The notes below the pieces were generated by a model that had not been told where the DNA came from, did not search any database, and saw nothing but the letters and a program-made list of their open reading frames with translations. DNA of 64,000 nucleotides, taken from positions 1-64,000 of the forward strand of contig NZ_CP018939.1 of assembly GCF_002849695.1 (NCBI RefSeq), given 5' to 3'. Position numbers and translations under genes: made by a program. Shown in pieces: positions 28,546 through 35,468 of the stretch (the first letter of the stretch is position 1; each line of letters begins with the position of its first letter). Origin of the DNA: Bacteroides fragilis (lineage in GTDB: Bacteria; Bacteroidota; Bacteroidia; Bacteroidales; Bacteroidaceae).

Positions 28546-28625
28546 AAAAAAATGATTAATGAATTAATACTGAAAAATAGCCCTAACAGTTGGCTACGAA
28601 ATGGATTTAAGAAGCAATGTTTCAT
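28542..28625 (-). CDS. 27-aa leader ORF coupled to the RHH gene
   Basis: The frame runs MKHCFLNPFRSQLLGLFFSI and ends NSLIIFL, its TGA overlapping the RHH ATG. Its start codon lies exactly where the ardC ATG lies in the otherwise identical leader at 30668. It is either a translational coupling leader or the stub left when the original coding sequence behind this leader was replaced. Hydrophobic, no family. Confidence 0.4.
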   Translation of the reverse strand: MKHCFLNPFRSQLLGLFFSINSLIIFL

Positions 28626-28762
28626 AATTTTGTTTGCTATTCTTTATACTGGCAGCCAAACCAGCTTTAAAGGTTTGTTTATCTCTTTATTTTCAATACT
28701 CAAAGATAGTGATTTTTTATAAATGTCGCAAATAATAAGACAATTATTTTTGTTAAAAATGG
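28626..28762 (-). promoter_or_regulatory. Shared 138-bp promoter-leader upstream of RHH gene
   Basis: On the minus strand, TTTG (28729-28732), a 20-bp spacer and TATCTTTG (28701-28708) match the Bacteroides promoter consensus. The transcript leader contains GCTGG and CCAGC flanking TTTGGCTG, a short hairpin. It is nearly identical to the elements before ardC and before 47487-47759. Confidence 0.82.
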
Positions 28763-28796
28763 TTTTAGGCTTATAGAGTGCCGAAGTTTTATTTTT

Positions 28797-29357
28797 CCCT
28801 AAAGTTTTTGGTATCATAATAATGTTCTCTTATCGTCCATGCCTGGCAGAACCCGGAAAAGTACGGTATCAAATTCCCTCCCGGTTTCTCTCCAGTGCTG
28901 ATAGAAAAGGTATCAATTAGGTGCAATCCTTTTGCCGATGGGCGGTAGTTCTTGAATGGTGTCGGTATCGTTTCTTTTATGATGCAGCCGTTTTCCTGTA
29001 TTCAGGTATAGAGAGAAACGACACAAGGAACTTTAGGGAAAAGAAGATTTTTCGTGTTGCTCTTTCTGGAACTCTGGAAGTGGAGTATCTTAATCATACA
29101 TTATATGTTTATTTGTTTATATATTATATATTCATATATTATTTATATATATAATATGGTATTTTGTTCCTGTTCTTTTTCCCTAATGTTTTATGGTATC
29201 AATTTTTTGCGTCCGGCTTCCAGCTGCTTTTTGTATTTGGTATCAAAAAGAAGTTCTTCAGGGTGTGCCAGGAACGATAATTCGGTATCATTTCATCATG
29301 CTATATACGCCCATCAGTGCCGGAACTCCGAAAAATACGGTATCAATTTCTTTCCCT
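28797..29357 (+). repeat. Complete L-AT-R module (L4 + R3)
   Basis: L motifs begin at 28810, 28865, 28909 and 28964 (55, 44, 55). The boundary repeats CCCTAAAGTTT and AACTTTAGGG are present. An AT-rich core lies at about 29095-29160 and the R part starts at 29166. Sequence has drifted from the other copies but motif spacing has not. Confidence 0.88.
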
Positions 29358-29377
29358 ATAGTTCTTATTGGGTTAGA

Positions 29378-29509
29378 CAACAAGACGCATTAAAATGTAT
29401 TCTCAAAGTGAGAATGTATTTTAATTTGCGTCATGTTTCCGCTTCTGCAATGCTTACTAAAGTGGAGTTACCTAAAAGGTAGTGGAACTTTACTAAGGAT
29501 TGCAGAAGG
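29378..29509. other. Two long hairpins in a non-coding stretch
   Basis: First, GACGCA plus TTAAAATGTATTCTC pairs with GAGAATGTATTTTAA plus TTGCGTC across a five-base loop (29378-29426). Second, CTTCTGCAATGCTTACTAAAG pairs with an almost exact inverse ending GGATTGCAGAAG (about 29443-29509). The rest of 29357-29656 shows no supported gene. It may be an ncRNA, an attenuator for leftward transcripts, or a single-strand origin. No family recognised. Confidence 0.55.
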
Positions 29510-29656
29510 GATAAAGAAACATACCTTAGAAGGGTGGGTGGGTTTACTGATAGCAAAACTATTGGAGCGTAACAAAGTGAAGCGATTAAGCCTTTTTGGT
29601 TCTTTTTTGGCGTTTGAAAAAAGAACTCCCCCCAATGAGGGGGGGGGAAGGAACCT

Positions 29657-30668
29657 TTAAGCAACCTTTGTATTTTTCTCTTCTTCAACTTCTTCCACAT
29701 CTAGCCTTATATTTAGATGCTGGGCTATGAATTTACTACCTTTAATAGCATCTGCCAATACAGTAAATAAAAATTTAGGTTCTTCTTTTATTGCTTTGCA
29801 CCATGATTTTAAATAAGCCGCATTTTCTTCTCTGACGGTTACAGAAATACCCAAATATACACCAGACAAAGCCGATATTAATTCTGCTACAAGTTCTTCA
29901 CGCCCATAATTGAATTTATCATTTTCATAAAATCCTTTTCGATTTAGTCTATTTTTAACACCTGTACTATGTCCCATTTCATGTAATTCTGTACCATAAA
30001 AACTTTCTCCGTCCTTAAATTGGCTCTTTAAAGGTAAAGTAATGCTATCATTTGATATTGAATAAAACGCACTATCACTAGAAAGCGTTTGAATAGGACA
30101 TACCCAATTTTGATTCTTATTCATTTCATCAAGTATTGAATTTACATACATTTCTTTCTCTTCTTGTGGCTGTTCCTCTCCTGAAAATTTAGCCTTTAAT
30201 ATATCCCATCTATTGGGATATTTTTCCGCAAAGTTTGTTTGGTCTAAATTAAAAACTTGGAAATATTTTGTATAAGCTGCTAAACGGTATTCTTTTTGTT
30301 CTTCTTCTGATAATTTGTTATATTCATCATATGAAATTTTTTCATTTGTCTGACGATGATAAGCACAAAATAATGTATAATAAACAGGGAAAGCAACAGC
30401 ACCTTTTAGAACATTAACACCTTCGTTTCGTGCTTGATTAAATGTCAAAAAAACAGGAGTTTGATAATTATATTTTTCACACAAAAAATAAAGTAAAAAA
30501 GCGTTTCCACCACTATAAGTACGTCCTGTTAAATTTTGTGGTAAAAAGTTCTGTTTAGAGTTGACTTTAGAGAACCAAGGTTTTTTGCCAATTCATAGAC
30601 AAACTTTCAATTTTTTCAACCATAAGGTTTACAAACTTCTCTGCATTTTTATCAAAAGTAGATTTCAT
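29657..30668 (-). pseudogene. ardC: ArdC-like antirestriction protein, frameshifted in the first copy
   Basis: The gene starts at ATG 30668 (MKSTFDKNAEKF). An extra T in a run near 30581 breaks the frame. The second pass (63234 onward) has the correct run length, giving 336 aa. An ssDNA-binding-like N-terminal domain with TGRTYSGGNAFLL lies at about 1-150. The zincin-like C-terminal domain has HEMGH at 229-233 and a downstream conserved Glu. ArdC-type proteins protect incoming single-stranded plasmid DNA from restriction, so expression early after transfer is expected. Preceded by the shared promoter-leader. Confidence 0.87.
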
Positions 30669-30805
30669 AATTTTGTTTGCTGTTCTTTATACTGGCAGCC
30701 AAACCAGCTTTAAAAGTTTATTTATCTCTTTATTTTCAATACTCAAAGATAGTGATTTTTTATAAATGTCGCAAATAATAAGACAATTATTTTTGTTAAA
30801 AATGT
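30669..30805 (-). promoter_or_regulatory. Shared 138-bp promoter-leader upstream of ardC
   Basis: Minus-strand TTTG (30772-30775) and TATCTTTG (30744-30751) are separated by 20 bp. The leader hairpin GCTGG/CCAGC precedes the ATG. It is nearly identical over about 138 bp to the elements upstream of the RHH gene and of 47487-47759. Confidence 0.83.
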
Positions 30806-30873
30806 TTATAATCGGCTGATTTTTAACGTATTATCTCTTCCCTAAAGTTTTATATATTTTGGGTGAGAGATTA

Positions 30874-30990
30874 GGTTTTATAAACGGAATATTCCCTTTA
30901 GGGAACATGAAGTCTATAAAACCGAATATCCAATGCCTTGCTTTTGTAGGTGCTTCATAGAAGCGGTGAAAAAAGCAAAGCATTGGATAT
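30874..30990. other. Nested hairpin structure between ardC promoter and recombinase
   Basis: GGTTTTATA (30874-30882) pairs with TATAAAACC (30915-30923) and encloses TTCCC-TTTA-GGGAA. Next, ATATCCAATGCCTTGCTTTT (30926-30945) pairs with its inverse ending at 30990 with one mismatch in 20, enclosing GCTTC-ATA-GAAGC. The complexity exceeds that of a simple terminator. Candidates are a structured RNA, a single-stranded promoter for leading-region ardC, or a recombination enhancer. Confidence 0.65.
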
Positions 30991-31026
30991 ACCTTAGAAG
31001 GGTGGGTGGGAAAAATGCGTTAGGGA

Positions 31027-31074
31027 TTGCAGCGGAAAGCCCACAGCGTAGCGAGGACTTGCAGCGAAAAGCCC
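31027..31074 (+). repeat. Two tandem TTGCAGCGRAAAGCCC repeats
   Basis: TTGCAGCGGAAAGCCC at 31027-31042 recurs as TTGCAGCGAAAAGCCC at 31059-31074, offset 32 bp. The stretch is much richer in G+C than its surroundings and lies between the recombinase stop and the nested hairpins. I have a loose memory of similar sequence in other Bacteroidales elements but cannot name it. Confidence 0.55.
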
Positions 31075-31092
31075 GACCTGAAAGGTAACGCC

Positions 31093-31686
31093 CTATTTAT
31101 TTCTTCTATTCATCAATCTTACTTTTTCATAACGTAAATACCTATACAAAGTAGCCTTACTTCCAATGTGTAAAATTCTACATATTTCATCTATAGAATA
31201 ATCCCGATTTTCATATAAACGTTTTGCTGCTATAGCCTTTCTCTTTGCATCTTCCGATAATCCGATAGGGCGTCCTGTAAGTTTCCCTCGTTCTTTTGCA
31301 GCTTGTAATCCAGCCCTAGTTCGTTCTACTATTATTTCACGCTCATATTCTGCCAATGAAGCAAAAATTCCAAATTGGCATCTTCCCAAAGCACTATTAG
31401 TGTCAATACCATCAACTATACTTTTGAATGCAATTTTTCTTTTTTGCAGACAATCAACTATATAAACTAAATCTTTTAAAGAACGTCCCAATCTATCTAG
31501 TTTCCAGATAACAAAAGTATCACCTTCTCGCAAATATGAAAGGGCTTTATCTAATTCAGGTCTATCCTTTACTCCTGATACTTTTTCCTCAAATATAAGT
31601 TTGCACCCGGCTTCTTTTAAAGCATCTAGCTGCAAATCTAGATTCTGTTCCCTCGTTGAAACACGAGCGTAGCCTATTATCTCCAT
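31093..31686 (-). CDS. Serine recombinase / DNA invertase
   Basis: This 197-aa protein has the resolvase/invertase catalytic domain starting MEIIGYARVSTREQNLDLQ, with catalytic Ser10, Arg8 and the LDRLGRSLKDL block carrying the conserved Asp/Arg residues. The E-helix SLAEYEREIIVERTRAGL leads to a C-terminal HTH (DYSIDEICRILHIGSKATLYRYL). Length and layout match Hin/Pin/Gin-type invertases. It lies at one end of the invertible segment with its start about 100 bp from inversion site B, so it is almost certainly the enzyme responsible. It is identical in the second pass at 62217-62810, on the opposite strand. Confidence 0.93.
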   Translation of the reverse strand: MEIIGYARVSTREQNLDLQLDALKEAGCKLIFEEKVSGVKDRPELDKALSYLREGDTFVIWKLDRLGRSLKDLVYIVDCLQKRKIAFKSIVDGIDTNSALGRCQFGIFASLAEYEREIIVERTRAGLQAAKERGKLTGRPIGLSEDAKRKAIAAKRLYENRDYSIDEICRILHIGSKATLYRYLRYEKVRLMNRRNK

Positions 31687-31786
31687 TTTATTTTAATCCA
31701 AGTTTCATAAATTCAACTATTCGCAAAACTAATGTAAACAGGGGATTCCCCCCCTATTATTACCCCTAATACTATTACAAATCAAA

Positions 31787-31815
31787 AGTACAGAAAAAGG
31801 GTCGATTTGTGAAAC
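31787..31815 (-). repeat. Inversion site B (inverse of 19891-19919)
   Basis: The exact 29-bp reverse complement of site A. It lies about 100 bp upstream of the recombinase gene. Between site and gene is the palindrome GGGGATTCCCC, a possible operator. Sites A and B bound an 11.9-kb segment found in opposite orientation in the second pass. Confidence 0.92.
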
Positions 31816-31834
31816 AAAAGATTTTGGTTAGGCT

Positions 31835-31877
31835 ATTCCGTCCAATAGAATTTATTCTATTGGACGGAATATTTTTT
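31835..31877 (+). terminator. Strong terminator just outside inversion site B
   Basis: ATTCCGTCCAATAGAA (31835-31850) pairs perfectly with TTCTATTGGACGGAAT (31855-31870) around loop TTTA and is followed by ATTTTTTAG. The T run follows the stem in the plus direction only. In the visible orientation no plus-strand gene leads into it. In the inverted orientation the mob-par operon would read straight into it. It may also end the leftward tetR transcript less efficiently. Confidence 0.82.
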
Positions 31878-32598
31878 AGATAGAAACAATTATATTTTGG
31901 GGTATTCCTGTATAATATGCTATTTTTTCTACAGGAATATTATCTTTTTTCATTTTGATTATAATATCAATGTTTTCTTTTTCTATGGAAGAAGGCATAG
32001 GCGTAAATAACATTTCTGATAGTTTACTTATAGCCTTAATAACTTTGTGCCTATCGGATTCTTTTTTTAAATCGATTCCACTGAAAGTTGAAAGTTTATC
32101 ATGTAAAATAAGATAATATATTCCTCCTATTATTAGTGCGGATATAGTTACAATATCAATACTTGTATTGGAAAACATATTTGAAAATTTCTGGCATAAA
32201 GGTAATGTATGCAATTCTCGTAATTGGGCAGTACGTTGACTAGTTTCATTGTTGCTAGCCAGTTCCCATTTTAGGAGTTCTTGCATGACCTTATTTCCCG
32301 ATAGAGATTGAAATAAGCCTATGAGGATGTTTATATATAGTTCTTTATCGTTACTTGATTGTTTTTGCGATTTTACAATATCGCTAAACCAATAATCGTA
32401 TTTTTTTACATACTCGTCAATAAACCTATTCAAATCATCGTATCTGTTATAGAATTGTACAGGCTCAATTTCAGCTTGTCGCATAATACCTGTAACTGTT
32501 AGATTAGAAAAACCTTCATTCTCAATTAAATAGGTCGCAGCATTAATAATACTTTCCTCTATGTCCTTTGCACTTCTTCTTTTTCTCCTTTCTTTCAT
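31876..32598 (-). CDS. TetR/AcrR-type transcriptional regulator
   Basis: This 240-aa protein has an N-terminal HTH, AKDIEESIINAATYLIENEGFSNLTVTGIMRQAEIEP, with the typical tetR recognition helix followed by FYNRYDDLNRFIDEYV. A large helical C-terminal ligand domain follows. The start lies 3 bases after the stop of the oxoamine synthase gene, so the two form an operon. A 22-bp palindrome in the divergent promoter upstream of the operon is a natural operator candidate. The ligand may be the enzyme's product, by inference. Confidence 0.85.
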   Translation of the reverse strand: MKERRKRRSAKDIEESIINAATYLIENEGFSNLTVTGIMRQAEIEPVQFYNRYDDLNRFIDEYVKKYDYWFSDIVKSQKQSSNDKELYINILIGLFQSLSGNKVMQELLKWELASNNETSQRTAQLRELHTLPLCQKFSNMFSNTSIDIVTISALIIGGIYYLILHDKLSTFSGIDLKKESDRHKVIKAISKLSEMLFTPMPSSIEKENIDIIIKMKKDNIPVEKIAYYTGIPQNIIVSI

Positions 32599-32600
32599 TA

Positions 32601-33835
32601 TTATTTTATTTTTATGTTCTTATTTATATCATTAAGAGTATTGACTAAAGCATCTAGCTGTTCAAGTTTATGAGTGGCAAGAACACTTACCCTTAATCTA
32701 GCTTCTTTGGTTCTCACTGCCGGATATACAATTCCAATTGTAAAAATACCTTTTTCTTGAACATTTTGGCAATTTCATAAACTTTTTTATTATCCCTTAT
32801 CATAATAGGGAAAATGGGAGAAACAGATTTTCCTATGTCGAATCCTTCTTCTTTCAACCGTCTTCTAAGATAATTCGTGTTTTCCCAAAGTTTGGTTCTT
32901 ATTTGTGGTTCTTTTTTTATAATCTCTAAAGCTTTTAATATGGATGCTGTGACTTGTGGGGTAGGGGCTGCTGAAAACACATTGCTGTCCGCATAAAATT
33001 TCAAATATTGTATTACCTTCTTTGAAGCTGCTGCAAATCCTCCTACGCAACCAAATGACTTGCTGAATGTGCCAGTAATAATATCAATTTGACCTAAACA
33101 GTTATAATGTTCTGCTGTTCCTCTGCCATTGGCTCCCATTACTCCTATTCCATGTGCATCATCTAACATCAGCATGGCTTCATAAGTCTTGCAAAGAGAA
33201 ATAATTCCTGGAAGTAAGGACAAATCCCCATCTTGGGAATATACCCCATCTATTATTACAAGTTTAGTTTGATATTGTTCTTTGATTTCCTTTAGTACCT
33301 TCTCTAAATATTCTAGGTCGTTATGCCCAATTCGTTTTATATTTGTTCCTTTTAATCCAGCCATTGCGCTTGTGTGGATATAAGGGTCTATCAGTGCAAT
33401 ATCATTTTGACCTAATAATGCTCTTAGTATTCCGGCATTTGCTCCAAATCCAGAAGAAAATAATATAGCGTCTTCTTGCCCTACAAAAGAAGCTATTTCT
33501 TGCTCTAGCTGTTGGTGTATGTCGAGATAGCCGCCTATTACTTGTGCAGCGCAAGCACCTGTTCCATATTTGTTTATGGCATCTATACCAGCTTGTTTTG
33601 TTTCTTCTCTTTGTGACATACCTAGATAATCATTAGAAATAAATGCAATAATAGGTTCATTGAAGCCTTCAATCTCCATTGTTGAACCGATTCCTGTATG
33701 TGAAGTTATCCAATAGCTTTTGCATCCGAAATCATTTAATTGCTCAATGTACTGTTGGAAATCATTTGCTCTCTCGATAGCATTTTTTCCATGAGATAGC
33801 TCAAAATCTTTTAATGAATGATAAGTTTTTTCCAT
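32601..33835 (-). pseudogene. Alpha-oxoamine synthase (AONS/KBL/SPT/CqsA family), frameshifted near 3' end
   Basis: A PLP-dependent enzyme of about 411 aa once one missing base near 32755 is restored. Family motifs are ISNDYLGMSQ, GTGACAAQVIGG, the substrate-lid region FSSGFGANAGIL, the aspartate block MLDDAHGIGVMG and the PLP-lysine region ITGTFSKSFGCVGG (Schiff-base Lys in TFSKSFG). These enzymes condense an amino acid with an acyl thioester. Members make KAPA, 2-amino-3-ketobutyrate, sphingoid bases, sulfonolipids or CAI-1-type signals. The product cannot be told from sequence. The last 45 residues continue in the next frame as GIVYPAVRTKEARLRVSVLA, typical for the family. Not covered by the second pass. 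Confidence 0.85.
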
Positions 33836-33997
33836 ATTAGTATAATTTAGATTGTATATTGCAAATATATATAATTATTTATGTTTGTGAGCATAAAAGA
33901 GTGTTTTTTTAGCGAAATTAGTTGTTTTATATACAACATAAATTGTATATTTGAGGGCGATAATAAAATCGATTGTTAAATTTCTAAATTTAAGCTT
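33836..33997. promoter_or_regulatory. Divergent promoter region with palindromic operator
   Basis: Rightward: TTG at 33922-33924, a 21-bp spacer and -7 box TATATTTG at 33946-33953. ATATACAA-N6-TTGTATAT (33929-33950) overlaps the spacer and -7 box, an ideal repressor site. Leftward: another TATATTTG overlaps the related TTGTATATTGCAAATATA near 33853-33872. The shared TTGTATAT motif suggests one regulator, likely the TetR protein, controls both directions. Confidence 0.7.
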
Positions 33998-34861
33998 ATG
34001 AAAAAAACTTTAGTTTATTGTTTGGTTGTTGGTTTATCATTTTTCTTGTATCAATGTGATAACAACAATGAAGTTTTAGAAAATCAAACAGACAAAATGA
34101 AAGATGAATTGGTGGCTGTAACCACAAGTGATTTTGCCATTGTTGCGGAGAATAGACAAGCAAGAGAAGATGCTGAAAAATTAGTTTTCTCTGCTTCTGA
34201 TTTCCTTCAAACAAAGGAACCAATGTCGGATAATGCAATAGCTCCTTTTGATTATAAAACAGGGCTAGTGGGAGATAAAGCGTATAATATTAAAGTTTAT
34301 ATCACTGCTTTAGAAAGGGTTAAAAGAAATCTTTATGTTGACAATAATCAGTTGGTTATTAAGTCAAAATCTGGGCGTGAACTTAATATGGCAGAAGACC
34401 TTTTTTTATATATTTCAGAACTTATATGTACATGGAATAGTTTAATAAAAGATGGGCGATTTGATATTATAAATGTAGGTAGCGATTATTATGACATTGA
34501 ACCTAATGTTCAATATTTGAAGTCTGTAAGAGCAAATCCTGTCGATATATATAATATGAGAACTCACAATGAGCGTTGGGATGCTGTGAAATCAGTTGTA
34601 GATTCAGAACCGATAGGAACTTATGTAGGTGAACATTTTGTTTTCAATTTTGGTGGTGATATTTCTGGTGAATTTTATGTGTCAGGAAAAGTTAGAAGGT
34701 ATTATGTTTGTGATGGATGTAGCACGCATGGGGTAAGTAATCCTACTTGTAGTTATAATTACATTGCTTCAAGTGTGGTTGTTCCAGATTCCCAAGTATA
34801 TATTTATTCATTGAGAAATGTAAGTCAACTTGCTGTCATTACTTATCAACAGGGTAAATAA
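33998..34861 (+). CDS. Lipoprotein of the cargo island, unknown (287 aa)
   Basis: The SPII signal MKKTLVYCLVVGLSFFLYQC places the lipidated Cys at residue 20. Residues 60-165 match the second lipoprotein at 34937: FLQTKEPMSDNAIAPF, then ALERVKRNLYVDN, then SGRELNMAEDLFLYISEL and YYDIEP. An extra 115-residue C-terminal domain includes CDGCSTHGVSNPTC, four cysteines that may form disulfides. Divergent from the oxoamine synthase and probably co-regulated. Surface exclusion, signal binding or immunity are guesses. Confidence 0.75.
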   Translation: MKKTLVYCLVVGLSFFLYQCDNNNEVLENQTDKMKDELVAVTTSDFAIVAENRQAREDAEKLVFSASDFLQTKEPMSDNAIAPFDYKTGLVGDKAYNIKVYITALERVKRNLYVDNNQLVIKSKSGRELNMAEDLFLYISELICTWNSLIKDGRFDIINVGSDYYDIEPNVQYLKSVRANPVDIYNMRTHNERWDAVKSVVDSEPIGTYVGEHFVFNFGGDISGEFYVSGKVRRYYVCDGCSTHGVSNPTCSYNYIASSVVVPDSQVYIYSLRNVSQLAVITYQQGK

Positions 34862-34870
34862 TTTACATTT

Positions 34871-34909
34871 AGAAGGTTAGATATTATAACATCTAACCTT
34901 CTATTTTTT
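34871..34909 (+). terminator. Terminator after the first lipoprotein gene
   Basis: AGAAGGTTAGAT (34871-34882) pairs perfectly with ATCTAACCTTCT (34891-34902) and is followed by ATTTTTTT. It lies 9 bases after the stop codon and 34 bases before the next ATG, so the second lipoprotein is either read through or has its own promoter. Confidence 0.85.
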
Positions 34910-34936
34910 TGAAGAACATTTTAGTAGATTATAATA

Positions 34937-35455
34937 ATGAAAAAAATATCACTTATTTCAATATTTGTTTTATTGTTTTTATATCAATGTAGCAATGAAA
35001 AGAAAAATATAACAAATAATAATTTGAATGAACTTTCTTATGTTGGTGGTGAGGGGGATAAAGTGAATGAAGAATTACGATTGAGTAAAGAAAAAATGTG
35101 GGAAGAAGCTAATAGATATAAGGCGGCTATAACTGATACAACATTTCTTCAAACTAAAGGGAAAATGTCAGAAATGGCAATAAATCCGTTTACAGGGAAT
35201 GGACAGAATCAATATTATGCGTTAAATCAAGTTATTTATCTTAAAGCATTGGAAAGGGTGAAAAAACATCTTTTTATAAAAGATAGTTTACTTGTATGTG
35301 ATTTAAAATCAGGAGTAGAAATAAGAATATCCGAGGATTTATTTCAATATATTATGGATTTATTGAAAAACTGGAATTTAGGTATAAAAGAAGGGAAATA
35401 TAAGATTGTGAAAACAAAGAATAATAGTTATGATATTGAAGCTATACCTCAATGA
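34937..35455 (+). CDS. Paralogous lipoprotein of the cargo island (172 aa)
   Basis: The SPII signal MKKISLISIFVLLFLYQC gives a lipidated Cys at residue 18. It is a paralog of the N-terminal two thirds of the preceding lipoprotein, sharing FLQTKGKMSEMAINPF, YLKALERVKKHLF, SGVEIRISEDLFQYIMDL and YDIEA. It lacks the cysteine-containing C-terminal domain. Ends 14 bases before the L5 module. Function unknown. Confidence 0.75.
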   Translation: MKKISLISIFVLLFLYQCSNEKKNITNNNLNELSYVGGEGDKVNEELRLSKEKMWEEANRYKAAITDTTFLQTKGKMSEMAINPFTGNGQNQYYALNQVIYLKALERVKKHLFIKDSLLVCDLKSGVEIRISEDLFQYIMDLLKNWNLGIKEGKYKIVKTKNNSYDIEAIPQ

Positions 35456-35468
35456 ATAAGTAAAAATG

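Noticed and set aside
31093-31686. Recombinase acting only as a plasmid dimer resolvase
   Set aside because: The two visible sites are in inverted order, and the observed product is inversion rather than deletion. An extra resolvase role is not excluded.
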